Position numbers and translations under genes: made by a program. From Theristus sp. LFF4_11 (lineage: Eukaryota > Nematoda > Chromadorea > Monhysterida > Xyalidae), in the NCBI GenBank assembly GCA_030248135.1, contig JASANC010004913.1:1-64000 (forward strand): DNA of 64,000 bases. Reading direction: 5' to 3'. Positions 44,415 through 56,900 of this stretch are shown in pieces (positions within the stretch are counted from its first letter, which is position 1; the number at the start of each line of letters is the position of its first letter). Below the pieces are notes generated by a model. That model saw nothing but the letters and a program-made list of their open reading frames with translations. It did not search any database and had not been told where the DNA came from.

Positions 44415-47400
44415 ATGTCTGCCAACTATTGTTGGCATTGCTCCGACTGTCCATCAACGACGACCATTCCAGTGGAACGAAAAAGTCGATGGATTCTACA
44501 GCCATCGAGGAAAACAAAGGATTCTCTGCTGACCATCAGATTCTGCAAGCGACTTTCCAGCTTCGCTCAATTTGCCGTCGGATTGATATTGTTGACTGCT
44601 TATTCTATTATGCCGGTCGAGCCGAGCTTTCAGCCGCCACTTGATGTCGCAAAGGCGCTTGGTCTGAATAACCAGATTGCAGATCACGCAGTCAGCAACT
44701 TTTCATATGCACCGTGTATGTTTTTCAACCTTTCCAGCAATTTGTTACCAGTTCTTATTTACAATATTTTTTGTTCTCTTGGACCCAGTTTTGTGTTTTC
44801 AAGCAGAAGTCGCAATAAGTTCTTCTGTAATTTTATTCTAATTATCAGTTTCACTTCCAGTGAACGACCTCTTCAACTACGCTGTGCAGTTGGAAAGGAT
44901 GCTGGAAGCCGTTCACTATCAGATTTCAATGCAACAACGTAACGATGCCCAGAATATGCATTTTGCATTAGCGCCGCACAAGAGTCGCCTTCGGAACCAC
45001 GCTGAACTTATATCTGACAATGACATCTACGACACTGAAATTCGTCGTCAGAATCGACAACGAAAGAGGCGAAAAAAACGATCGCCTGAAGACGAGCCGC
45101 CCGTTGCTGACAAATTGTGGAACAGTAATAAGAAGAGTATTGACTATTTTATACCGACAAGCGGTGCACCTGTTGATCGCAACAGTCCCACTACGTCCGA
45201 GACATCAACGACTTTTGACCACAACAGCTCAGACCATGCACGCCGGCAGCAATTATTTAACATTGACTTTGACTCAGATTACGAGTCGGTATATAGAAGA
45301 GATGAAAATGAAACAACAATTTCTGATGAAGATCAAGAGCAGCCGATTGAACTGTTAGTCATACAGGCTGATAACGATTATTATAATTCGACTGTAATCC
45401 CATTCGATCATGAAATTGATAATAAGACAGATCACGGCAAGAATGTTGAAACTAACATTGAACTGAAAATTCAAAGCAAAAATTCTAATTTTAATCATGC
45501 AATAACAACAGTCGAATTAAATGTTGATTTGATTCCACTTAATTCAAGTGCAACTTTGGAACCGACCGTTATTCGACCAAACCGTATTCCCCGATTACCT
45601 CTTGCGCATTATCGACAATCGTCAGATGAGACAACAACACTGACGACCACCACCACTGCAGATGACATGGGTGATGTAGTAGTGGAGGGCGATGCTGCTG
45701 AGGATACTAGTGACATGTCCAAAACCGACCAGAGAGTATTCAGGTTGAGTCCTGTCGTTGCTTGCTTCTAAACGAAAAACGTTATTTTTGTTTTAAACAT
45801 TAATTTAGCACACTCAGTCAGCACGCAGAAAATACAACGTGTATGACACACCATCAACAAGCGTCTGAAACTCTGAATTTTAATCTCTCAAGTGAAATGA
45901 AAGTTCATCTTTGTTTTCTGTCCAGGTACACTCAACCTAATCGAGTAAGTTCCACAAAAACTACAACTCCTTACTGGCAAGCATCTCCAACGACAGCCTC
46001 TACCAAAAGCACCGAAAAAACGACAACGTATTTTCCAACTGCAACAACAACTGTTGCACTGTTGCCGTTCTTTGCTTGGCCCACTACTACGACATCAACA
46101 ACGTTAGTCTTTATCTCACCACCATCCATGCTAGAAAGCAAAATTATTTCTACGTTAAGCGTGTCACGATTTAGAACGGAAACAAATGAATAACTTTTCT
46201 CACAGCACAACAACACAGCCAACGACGACAACGACTACCTTTCATCACACCACATCTACCACAACGCCGCCGCCTTCAACAACAAAAGCATTTTACTCAA
46301 CACTTTCCATCGCGTCACCGGATCCGTATGATGGGCAATATTCTTCGGCGTACAGAACTCCAGAGCCATATGTACATTTTTCGGAGTATCTTCGTGTTTC
46401 AAAACACAAAAAAACAAAATACAGGGTGATCAACAAACGTCAATTTTTATACACTCTGATCTCGCGAGTGCATCGATGCCTGAAACTGAAAATTGCATCA
46501 CATAGTGATTTGGTTGCCATTTGTTGTGTAGAAATTTCAGCCAAAAATATTATTAACTATGTGTATTAACATACAGTGTAACACACACTTCCAAATTCGG
46601 CAGTGTCGCAGTGTGTTAAACATCACGTTGGATCAAAATGTCAATTGGGATACTGTAACTTGCGTGAGTAAAAACATAATTAATTTTGAAATTTATTTTT
46701 TGAAAAAAACACAGAATTCGGTCAGTTCTTCTGTGGAACACAAATCTGTTTGAAACTGAAAATGTTCATCACCGAAAAGAATAATTTCGGGCGGCCACGG
46801 TCACGATAGACAGATGCAAACCTACAAAGAATTGTTGACATGTTCACCAGGAGCCCAGGAGAATTGAAGGAGAAATATTATGGAGAAAAGCATTTGGTCT
46901 ATGGAGCGAAGCCCCGAACTGTGGAGGAATTGAAAAAGAAAATTCGCTGTGGCGTTGAGCAGATCAACCGTCACCGGCCCTGACGTGTAATCCAATTTCT
47001 TCAAACAGTGAAAACAGAAACATGTTTGATAAAGTATTAGATAAACATTTTGTACCGTTGTGCCTGACAAAGTTAACATTTTTGGTTGCAATTTTGACAC
47101 AACAAATGACTACATATATATGGTGCAAATTTTAGCCTCAAACATTTATACAGTCGCGAGATCAAAAGTTTTAAAACCTGACGTTTTTTATTACCGTGTG
47201 CATAACTTTGTTGCAGAAATATCAAACGCCGCCGACTACCGTAGATCCATGCGTGCAATTATCACAAGAACAGCTGGTCAGTGAGTTGAAATCTCGGGGA
47301 ACATATAATCCAGATCTGATGGCATGGGATGTTCCCGGAGTCATTCGGTTTCTGGAAAGTTCTGCAACAAATCGATACACCCCCGTGCGACGGAATAAAA

Positions 47401-48491
47401 CTGACGAGGTTCAAGACAAGTTTTGTTTATTGACTTGTCTCGCAGCTTTTGTTAAAAAAAGTCTCTAAAATCTGAATCATCGTTTTAGGTTCGAGCAGTC
47501 GAACGTAACTTGCATGCGCTCGAGCGTATTCTGCGAGAGTTGCACGTTGACTGTGACGTCAGAGCACCGCATGTGCTGACTCGTCTTTATAACCTTACTT
47601 ACTCAAATAAAGATCACTCGCTGCATCGAATGGTATGCTCAATCGATTTTAAAACATCTTCACCAACATTATTAAAAAATCAAATTTTAGTAGACTCACG
47701 ATGCTTTGATGTGTTTATTTTTACTCATAGTGTTTAGGTAAATTGGCCATCTCGACTTCGGCTGCCCCGGTCAGCTCAGTATCCCTCCGAAGCAGAAATA
47801 AGAGACGCTTATTTAAATAAAATTCAGCGTGACGACCCGCACAAAGAGTCGACTGGAGATTCGATTCATCAAAACAGCCGAAAAAATAACGATGTTGTGG
47901 GTCTGTAAATCAAAACAAGCTTTTTGGAGATACTCGACCGAGATAATGAATTTACAGTTATATCAAGCTAAATACAGCGCTATTCAAAAGGAGATTCTAA
48001 AGGAATACACAACAACATAAACGTGTCAGCTATTTTAGGCCAGCAATTTACAGGCAACGTTCACGTTGTGCCATTTGGTTGCAACCAGCGTGGACACTCA
48101 GAGGATGGATATTTGCGCCTGTGTGCGGCTTGTCAAGCAATACGACGACTACCAGATGATTTCTTTCCACCATTTATCAACGAAGTTACCTGTGATCGCG
48201 ACAAGTCATGTCTCTATTTCTACGATTACCGTGAGTTCATTTAAAAAACAAAAACGCAGCTGTTTAGTTTGCCCACTTAACTTAGCTAATCAGCGCAAAA
48301 ACGAGAAACAGTCTCTACTGATTTACTCTCTTTCAGCGCATGGTAAATGTAAACAGAAGTATATGAACTTTGTTGTCCTGCGAAACGTGGGCACACGAGA
48401 ATGTCAACTGTGGCGCAAGTACAACTTGAGTGTTCGAGTGTCTTGTGAATGTTTTGTTGACGAAATGTCGTTTTTTGCGAAGTATGTTTAG
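44415..48491 (+). CDS. Trunk/noggin-like cystine-knot growth factor precursor (~790 aa, nine exons)
   Basis: Exons: 44415-44715, 44861-45743, 45926-46102, 46206-46371, 47217-47408, 47489-47632, 47738-47900, 48039-48230, 48337-48491 (stop). All phases agree and the total is 2,373 bases. Exon 1 has a hydrophobic segment (FAQFAVGLILLTAYSI) that may be a signal anchor. Near residues 165-175 is a strongly basic RKRRKKR site typical of furin-type processing. Residues ~400-510 are Thr-rich and mucin-like. The last ~115 residues form the recognisable domain: CAAC, RLPDDFFPPF, VTC, a Cys, GKC, FVVLR, C-x2-W, then VRVSCEC near the end. This order (FP, C, C, C, VLR, C-W, C-x-C) is shared by trunk, PTTH and noggin. 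Such ligands are secreted and signal through receptors or bind BMPs. The acidic/Thr-rich prodomain is unusually long. Intron 4 contains a mariner-like remnant. Confidence 0.78.
46420..47200. mobile_element. Tc1/mariner-like remnant with long inverted ends
   Basis: The left end (TACAGGGTGATCAACAAACG, followed by CTGATCTCGCGAGTGCAT) resembles the complement of the right end (GATCTCGCGACTGTATAAA) over about 130 bases, so the element has long terminal inverted repeats. Between them lies a transposase piece (see 46838-46983). It sits in intron 4 of the growth-factor gene and its right end reaches close to the exon at 47217. Confidence 0.65.
46838..46983 (+). pseudogene. DDE transposase C-terminal fragment
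   Basis: Reads LKEKYYGEK..VYGAKPRTVEELKKKI..INRHRP then stop. VYxxKPRTxEELKxxIR is the usual C-terminal motif of mariner-type transposases. The rest of the protein is absent or unreadable. Confidence 0.65.
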
Positions 48492-49295
48492 CCGATTGCT
48501 ACAACTACATTAAATTCCGTGTTATAGTCAAGTTTTGATTGTACTTTCGATTGCTTCAATATCGGATTTGCAATACAGTGATGCTGTTTGCCGTTTATAC
48601 TGTATTGTTGTCACATTGCGACGTAGGTTTTTACAGTATCACGAGCTTAGGGGGTTCTTCTTTCTTTATTTTTGATAAGATGAACTGGAGATCTCAGGTG
48701 ATTATCTATTTGTCTAGAGAACTAAACAAAAGATATAGTCAGTGTCAGTGGTAACAAATCGGCGCCAATTTTTTCAACCGTGATTTTTTCTTGCCTAATT
48801 TGCGTCAATAACAATGAGCCAAACTCAGAAGTTTTGTACTATACCACTTCAGGATTGTGCACATTTTGTCACTTTATTGTATCGTAATCATGTTCGTGAA
48901 GTTTGACCATTTAAACGTGTTTTGTCATTGTTGCTGAAGTTGTTTTGTTGTTTCGAAATTCTAAATTATGTAAATTATATTAATTTAAGTTTCGGATAGG
49001 TCATAATTATATTTGGCTTTTTCGTTGTCTGGTTTTGTTATCTGGTTAAAAATCTATAATCCGTGTCCACATTCACAAGTACCATTATCAACTCGTTTCA
49101 AAAAACGCAATGATAAACAACATGTATAAATTATAATAGATACAACACACGTTTTTGATCTATATTTTTGCAACAGCAGAAAAAGAGTTGCGTGTGTAAC
49201 ATCACTAAATGGCAAAAGCAATTATGAATCAGTTGTGTTAGCAGATGGCACAACATGTCCTAATGATTCGACGTACCTGAAGAACGAATAATAAA
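48492..49295. other. Intergenic, no gene seen
   Basis: AT-rich 3' flank shared by two convergent genes. Confidence 0.4.
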
Positions 49296-49301
49296 TTTAT
49301 T
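49296..49301 (-). promoter_or_regulatory. Polyadenylation signal AATAAA (minus strand)
   Basis: TTTATT on the + strand, 10 bases beyond the stop codon of the minus-strand gene ending at 49311. Confidence 0.55.
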
Positions 49302-49310
49302 AAATTCAAA

Positions 49311-52300
49311 TCAAGTCAGATCCCAATAAGAACTTAATTGTTGCTTTAACACATCGTACAATTGTTGTAATGCGCGATCATTCATTGAGTTGGGTCCCAG
49401 CTGCCTACTGTAGAGGACTTGTTCGCCGTGTGAGTCAGCCGCAGGTGTCAGTGGGCGCGGATGCGCGGTCGGAAGCGGATGAACGGCATCCATGTTCACT
49501 ATCTGAAAAATGTTTTATTGCTAGGAGATTTGACTGAAAGGGATGAAAAAAGTTTGAAATATTAATAGCGCACCTTGCTCATTTGGAAGATCCGTTCTAC
49601 GTCATCACCAGTTTTATAAGGTCGATAGGCAGACGGTTCAATTAGTTTGCTGATTGATTCAGTTATATCTTGGTTGGCTGACGATTTTGATTGTTGTTCA
49701 CTTGGTGCATCTGGAGAAGTACTGGTGAGTGGTCGCTAGAAACAGATTTTGCCGATGATTAAAACAGTAAAATTTTATCGATAAATAAATCCGAGGTTGT
49801 CCAGAATTAAGGACTATGGGTAGAAATCATCTATCAATGGGACTGAAGTTTGGTACAGGCAAAAAGTGGAAAATTGGTTTATCAACGTGAATTTTGTGTG
49901 CCTTTGATTGCGGGTGTTTGGGTAGCACTAAAGAGAAAAACGTCAAAACGTTTTTAACGAATTTTCTTCGTTAATTTTTTTACCCTCTCGATGGTTTTAA
50001 AAGTTGAATATCCAGTTATTGTTATTGAAACTAATAAACACATCGTAGAGGTATTTCAACAAAGCTGCTAAAACTATACATCATTTCTAAACCTATTTTA
50101 TTCAGAAGCAAGTGGCTGTCCAACAGTTTGTAAAAAATTTCAGTAACCGGACGTACAGTGGCTGCCAAAAGTGTTGGAACGCTGCGCGCATGTGTACTGT
50201 GTATTGCGCGCGTATGTTGTTTCTGCAGTACAAACGCTATTATAAGAATTTAAGGGCAACGTTGGGTTCACGGGACACTTTTCGACCCAACGTTGCCCAT
50301 AAATTCTTATAATAACGTTTGTACGGCTGATGCAGCACACGCGCGCAGCGTTCTAACACTTTTCCCGCCACTGTATGTCGTCTTTTTTGTTTCAGAAACG
50401 TATTCCAGCAATTATAAGGTTTAGGAATGATTAATGACTAAAACAACATGTGATTAGCAACATTAGAAAAAGAATTTGATAGGCAAAATTGTTACAAATT
50501 GTAGGTCTGGTCGGAATTCACTTCGGTTGTCAGCCAAGCACGTCGGCTTCCTGAAACGTTCGTCTAACAATTTTTACGAAGAAGTTATAACGAATTCGTA
50601 AAACTTTTCACAATAGAAACGTCACAAATTGTTTTTTGCAATTGTGAGATTTCACGCGCCCAAAAAATCATACTAATAAAACAACAATGAGATTATGGGA
50701 ATGACAGTGAAACGCCAAATTGAGAGAAAAACTGCGTTTCAAAATTTTTCCTCTTCAGCGGCTGCTAGCCAGCAAAGGCTTAGTGAATATAAAATTTTGT
50801 AATTTCTAAAATTTTCTTCAAAAAATAAGCTGAAAAACAAATTTTCTTAATTTTCTAGAGTATCAGTGCCAATTTTCAGGTCCATTCGTTAACGTTTGGT
50901 CGATGCTCTGGGCAAATGAAAATGTGTCCATAATTCTGGACACCCTGTAGATAAATAACCAATAGAATATGGCAAGAGATTTTTTAAATTTCAAACCAAC
51001 AAGAGTTTGTGTATCCTCCAACTCTTCGTCGTTACTGACATCAGTTGGTCTGGAACAATTTCTTCTGTGCACGTCCAAAATTCATTTTATCAAAAAAGTT
51101 CATGTAAGTGTAAATGTAAATGTGTCTGCTAGTAAGTAAGTGGTGAACCTGCAACACAAAATAATCAGATTTTAGTAGAAATGCAAGCTTTTTCCGTGCT
51201 ACTTACCCTGAGATCGCTTTCGTTGACCTCCCTGTTGGTCGCCCTGTTGGTCTCGCAATGCTAGTGCCTAAATCACGTACATCTGCTGTATGTACAAGTT
51301 TGTGTGCGTGAATGTATGATAGAAACTAAAGTTGTTTTTCTATAAAAGAAATCCAGTGATAATGGTGCAGATTTGGTGTAGCATTGGCCGTTGAAAATGT
51401 TCGTTTAATAAAATTACGTTGATGCCAAAGTGCTGCTTTAGTGGATTTGTCTCAACAAACACGTTCTTTCTGTTGCTGTGTTCTAAGGCAGAGCATTCTG
51501 CGTCTTTTGCGTCTCTGAATTCTCAACGGGCGTCAGAGGTTTCAGTCAATGCACTTTCTTAAATGAGCTGATTGTTTTATGGCTGAGGTTGTGCGAAATC
51601 GCTGGTTTTAAAAACGTATACAGTCTTCATGAATTTTATCGGGTGATAATTTCAGCATATGCCAATAATAGCTTTTTTCATTTCCTAAATTCGTCCGTGG
51701 GTTCACCACAGTTTTTTATTGCATCTAAGCTTGAAAAGCTTTTAGCAGCCTCTGGTTTAACTTCTAAATTTGCTTACCCCCTTCAGCATTTGCTTGCACC
51801 AGTTGTGAATCGGGTGGCTCGTAGTCGTGAAAGTCGGCTGCTGTAAACAAGTTAAAATCCGTTGTAATTAAAAAAGAACTTTTTAATAACGTAAAAATTC
51901 GCTAGCTCCAAAAAAAAACAGATTTTATTGCACCACGGATTCTACAATCGTTCGCTTATGAGACGCTTTTTGTGTTCAATTTCGGCTTTAATTTACCCTT
52001 TTTGATACCAAACTATAAAATTTGTAATGCATGATATTTTGGTTATTTCCAATGTTCCGATAAGTCAGAAAATAACGCCTCTAATGTTCTGCATAAATTA
52101 TTGCCATTCCAGTATGTTTATATCTAAAAGGGCCCTACTAAATAAATGATGAAACATGAGTTATGTGCTGTTGCATTATCGGTGTTCTCAAACGGTTTTC
52201 AATTTTGACATTTTTAACATTTGCTCGCGCATCGATAGAATAATCGGTAGACTTCAAGAATACAACATGTGTTCGTATAGAGCAAGACATCAAACAATGC

Positions 52301-52481
52301 TAGTTAAAACAGAAGAGCGCCGTGTCACACCGAAATACTCACTCGGTCTCGCAACGAAGGCACTTTGTCGTTTCGTGATTGTCGCATACACTGCGTTAAT
52401 GAGTTGCTCGTCTCGTTCTGAGATGTACGCTGCGTTGCTGTGCGCCTCGCGTGCGCTGCGCACCAGAGTCAAGTCGTCCAT
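49311..52481 (-). CDS. Unidentified 226-aa protein (six exons)
   Basis: Exons: 52481-52343, 51840-51778, 51267-51207, 51064-51001, 49735-49574, 49502-49311 (stop). Every junction keeps phase (total 681 bases) and most sites are near-consensus (GTGAGT, GTAAGC, GTAAGT; TTTACAG, TTTTTCAG). There is no signal peptide or membrane segment. The N-terminus is a charged helix-like region (REAHSNAAYISERDEQLINA). The middle is Ser/Thr/Pro/Gln-rich and probably disordered. The C-terminal ~60 residues (GDDVERIFQMSK, RALQQLYDVLKQQLSSYW) look like helices. I do not recognise the family. An intracellular adaptor-like protein is a guess only. The 1.27-kb intron 49736-51000 is filled by transposon sequence. 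Confidence 0.68.
49796..50952. mobile_element. Mariner-like element with GGTGTCCAGAATTA ends
   Basis: The right end, read as complement, is TACAGGGTGTCCAGAATTAT; the left is CCGAGGTTGTCCAGAATTAAGGAC. These pair imperfectly. No transposase frame survives. It is interrupted by the complete MITE 50154-50375 and lies in an intron of the minus-strand gene. Confidence 0.6.
50154..50375. mobile_element. 222-bp palindromic mariner-type MITE (nested)
   Basis: TA-bordered ends TACAGTGGCTGCCAAAAGTG and the complement of CACTTTTCCCGCCACTGTA. The whole element is close to a perfect hairpin (CTATTATAAGAATTTA..GGGCAACGTTGGG with its inverse), with a loop near 50270. It carries CGCGCGCAGCGTT on both arms. 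Confidence 0.88.
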
Positions 52482-53015
52482 CCTGAAGTTCCTTGTTTAT
52501 ATTGTGTTTTCATGATGTTAACCACTTCAACAAAGGCCTACTATCAACGACTACGATATTACATCGGAATCATTCGCCAAACATTGGAGACCCCCGGTGG
52601 CCTGAATAGATGGGGGCCTTAGATGGAGGATTCAGGCCCAGCGACATTCGCCGCAAGCACCCGTCATAAATTGTATCGTCACGCATCACGTCGCGTACAC
52701 GAAGCATCAGCGGTTTGTTTTTGTCTTTTCGTTTGCTTGGATGAGGAGCACAAAGGAAGAAAAAGTGCGTGCAAGTATGATTAATGAAATCATTTTTTGT
52801 ATCAACTGTGGCGCATTGCGTTGCATTATTTTGACGAACGTCTTTAACGCCATGCAATTTTTTAAGTGTGAGATGATCAGTTTCACTGAAGTTGATTGAC
52901 CAGGTCTAGGTTTTAGAATTTTAAAAGCGATCTTATAAATGTTACGGCGTTTTACTGTTCTCTTATTGGCTATCTTAAATGGTGGTTTAAAATTATTTAA
53001 TAATGTTTTGTGCAA

Positions 53016-53959
53016 TCACCAATCGCCCGCCGCTGCCGTCAGATTTGTCTGTGCGTCGTGATCTTGCACCAAGACACGCTCCTTTACGATCACCTGCAGA
53101 TTTCCGTCAACGTCACCGTGGTTTTCAAATACTCTTTGATCTGCGAGCGCAGAATCCTGGGCTGTTTTTGTGATTTGTTTCTGAAAAACAGAATAAAACG
53201 ATTGACGCCGATTCTTACTCTCTGTTTCGAAAACAAAATTATCAAAGTTGTTTGTTTTGCCTGTTCTTCCGTTGCGGCACCAGCTGTTTCTTCGCCAAGT
53301 CCACAAGTGTTGTAATATGCACAAAGGCAAAACCATCCAATCAGCAAAACCGAAAGCATTCCACCGAAGGCGACAAGAACAATCCAGTAACGTCGTCGTT
53401 CTGCTACTTCTGGTCCAACCATTGCTGCAGTGTTGTTTTGACTTTTTTTCTTTGATTTAAGCAAACTAATACCAAATGATTCTTTGTTCACCTCTTTTCG
53501 ATTGATCAAATAATCATTTTCTTTTAGCTATTTTTTGAGTAAAACTGTCGCATCGACAGTTCAGTTCTGTGATCCAATATCAAATCTTGCTCTCACACAT
53601 TTTTAGTTAAAGTCGAAATGTTTTCCATGCAAAGTTAAATCCTCTGCGATTCAAAATACACTGCCAGCACGCTATATTGATGCACCGTAAGTAGCTAATC
53701 CGCTGACATGATTACAGAGGTGTTTCAAAAGATGGAATCAAAATTCAAACGGGTTCATTTTTTAAAAGAATGGTACTAAAAAAAACTAACGTTCATAGGA
53801 TTGAACTGCGATGCCGAGGTTGCGATTTATTGTGTCAGCGCTGAGTTGCTGTCGCCAATCTCTAACGATATACGCTGCACCAACGTATTCATCGTCCAAT
53901 AAGACCGCAAACAGCACTACGATCCGTGTACTGTCCAAAGTTTCGGTGATGTTAAGAAG
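53016..53959 (-). CDS. 3' part of a single-pass membrane protein gene
   Basis: Exons: 53959-53791, 53424-53219, 53180-53016 (stop); phases agree. The first encodes an extracellular-looking segment (NITETLDSTRIVVLF, DDEYVGAAYIVRDW) that could belong to a SEA-like fold. The second gives ERRRYW followed by a transmembrane helix (IVLVAFGGMLSVLLIGWFCLC). The third is an acidic cytoplasmic tail. The last intron, 53181-53218, is only 38 bases (GTAAGA..TTTTTCAG), extremely short. Upstream exons are missing; the signal-peptide exons at 60365-60685 on the same strand are candidates. Family not identified. Confidence 0.55.
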
Positions 53960-56900
53960 CTGAAAAAACTGGAGTATTCAAGAACCATAAATGCTCAAGC
54001 AAGAGCAAAGTCTTGTTTCTCAATGTAATGCAGGTTTTGTTTGATTCGATTCTTTTTTAAAAGAATTTAAAAATAACTATAATGAATTTGTTTCTTGGTT
54101 CTGCACGGTTCCATGTCACGAAACAAACGTATGCTTGATATTGGCGTTTCTGATAGCGAGAGTCTTTCAGATTATTGTCTTATATTTTGCTTTTTCATGT
54201 TTCTGATCGTTTAATTGCAAGAAATTATTATCAAAAAATCTTTTTAACATGAAACTTATTAAATTTTTCCCACGATATTCTTGGTATTATGAATATATTC
54301 TTGTTATTATGAATAACCTCAAGCACCACTCACGCATTTAAAGAAACTAGTTCAAGACTAACACAAATCAACTAATCACCTAGCTTCATGTTTCATCTCC
54401 CTCCGCTCCATCATTTAAACCCGTAGCATTATTTAAACCAAAATTGCATGCTTGGAAATTCACCAAAATTTTGGTGAATTTCAACAACATTGCAAAAAGC
54501 TTTAACATTTCCACATACACACTCTGTGAAAATACAAACACGCATTGATGAACGGTAAATGAACCCTTTTTCTATTCACGCATCTTCAATCCAGCTGTTT
54601 TACAAGTGCAATTTTATGGGCCGTTTTATGCGAGCGTTTTTAGGATAACAACAGCTTGTCGGCAATTTTCCTTACGCAGTTTTCGAATTCGAAATTGCAG
54701 CATGGTTCTTTTTGGTAATCAACGCATTTGTATGAATGTACATACGCTATAGCGTCTATTGAACGATAGTGTCTTTCTTTTTATATACCATTTGCGGTTG
54801 CATCTACTATTTTTAAATGGAATTCCACACGCGTTTATACGCTCATGTACGACGGGCCATTGTGAAATCTCCAAAGGCTTCGCGCATGCGGTAAAAATTT
54901 ATGTTCATTTTATCTCGCATGCACACCGTTTTTGCGCGGCACCCTAACACCAAAGTGGGCTCATATAATGCTACACTTTTGTGTCCGTCCGCATATAGTG
55001 TACATGTGATTTTGATATAATGTTCATATGAAAACGCCACATGCTTACATGGACGTACTGTATGCTGGACACCGCGCCACTGTCTGACTTTGAGAATCGA
55101 TGAAGGAAATAGCAAGGCGAAGCGAAATGCATATATTATGCAGTGAATGCGGGCACTTTTTTGAAAGCATAACGACGTGTTTTTCTGTCTGCTTGAGTTT
55201 GGCTATGCTTACATGTATGTACATATGTATATACATGTATGCTGTAAGCCCTCACATGTATAGTGTGTATCCACGTACCAGTTTTTAAAAAGCACGTTTC
55301 TTTTTTTTGTATCCACATGTCGGAACATGATTGAGGCAGTAATCTCAGCAAAAGCGTTTTTTTCTTTTGTGTTGTCTCAATATTTGCAAGTGCTTGTGTT
55401 TGATTTGTGAACTGTTTATGTTTCATTGCATTTTTATGTTTATGGTATTGTTTTCAGTGACTACAGGGTGCGCGGTCTGTTTCCAACTTTTTATGCCAGA
55501 ATTATTCTGCTCGCACATAATTGGCTTTTTGAAAGTTTAAAAAACTCTTTATTCGGTGCTTCCATCAATATCTTATAACAACACGCAACATGAACATACA
55601 TGCATACAATTGGGTGCATCAATTTCATGTGGGCTCCCCCCCGCTCCCGCCCCCAAAATATACTGCAACAACAGTCTGTCCTTTCGGTTTTTTTATCAAA
55701 CTTTTTCCGCTCGGAACTAGTGGCTTCCGCGAACGAAAAACTAACACAAGGAACAGACCATGACGGCGTTGAAAAAAATTCTTTTTTCTTCTGTGTTAGT
55801 CCATGTGTTACATAAGTTCATCAGTCAATGAAAAATATATGAGCTTCATCTGCTACTAAGCCAAAAGTTAAGAGGCCTGCAGAAGTTATAGTCTGCATCT
55901 TCGCAAGTTTCTAAGTGCATGTTTTTATTAAAACGTTGGAATGTGCATTTTTGGACCGAAATGTTGTAAATTTCTGGAAGAAAATAGCGCGGAAGAATGT
56001 TTGTTTGGGTTATTTGGTTATCAAATTTCAAAATCAAATCAAAACTGCACATTGGTTGCCATTTCCAATTAGTTCAATAATGTTTGCCACAGTTGAATGA
56101 TTGAATGAAGTAAAGCAAGGTGCGCGTCAATAAAATTGACGTTAAATTAGCGCCAACTAGCATAACGCGAACGCCCTTCAGGAAAGTGGCACAAATTTTT
56201 GCGAACATCGCCGTGACATTTCCCCCAACGGTTCTTGCATTTACTTGCATTTACATTCCCATATTGAGAGAACCGGTAAAAGGCACATTCGAAGGAAGAT
56301 AATAAAAAAGTTTGAACTCTGTGACATCAAAATCTTCAGCAGTGTGTAGCGGCGTCTTTGTTGAAGCATGTATTTTTTCTCTTTTCACGTGCTCTCACAG
56401 TGTCTGCATTCAAAAAAGTCATAAATTTCGGCCGGGACTTTTTCGATATGGTACAATGTATTTGGTTTTGAAACGATCTGACGAATGCTGGGACTGGGAG
56501 TGCACTAGCAAAACCAGAGTCTGAAAAAAGACGCTGCTTGCCTCTAACGGGTATTGTTAACGGGTATTGCTGGAGATACAGTATGATAGCTAATACTGTA
56601 AACCAGTGAATCAAAATCATTGAATTATATATTTTTGAACACATGTTTTTTTCTGCGACTGTATCGAATTGTGCCTGGCATGTGCGCGCACGCAAAAGTG
56701 GCTGCACACAGCTGAAAAGTGGATAAGCCTTATTCGTCCAGTTTCGAGTGAATTTCAGCTAAACTCCGTTTATTATCACATGTCTTAGTTCGAAATGTGC
56801 TGTTCTCCGTTTGACAAAAAAGCGACAAAATTATCATAATTTGCATATTTCACCAACTGGAGTTGTTTCAATCACTGATGAAAACTGGGTGTTCGTTAAG

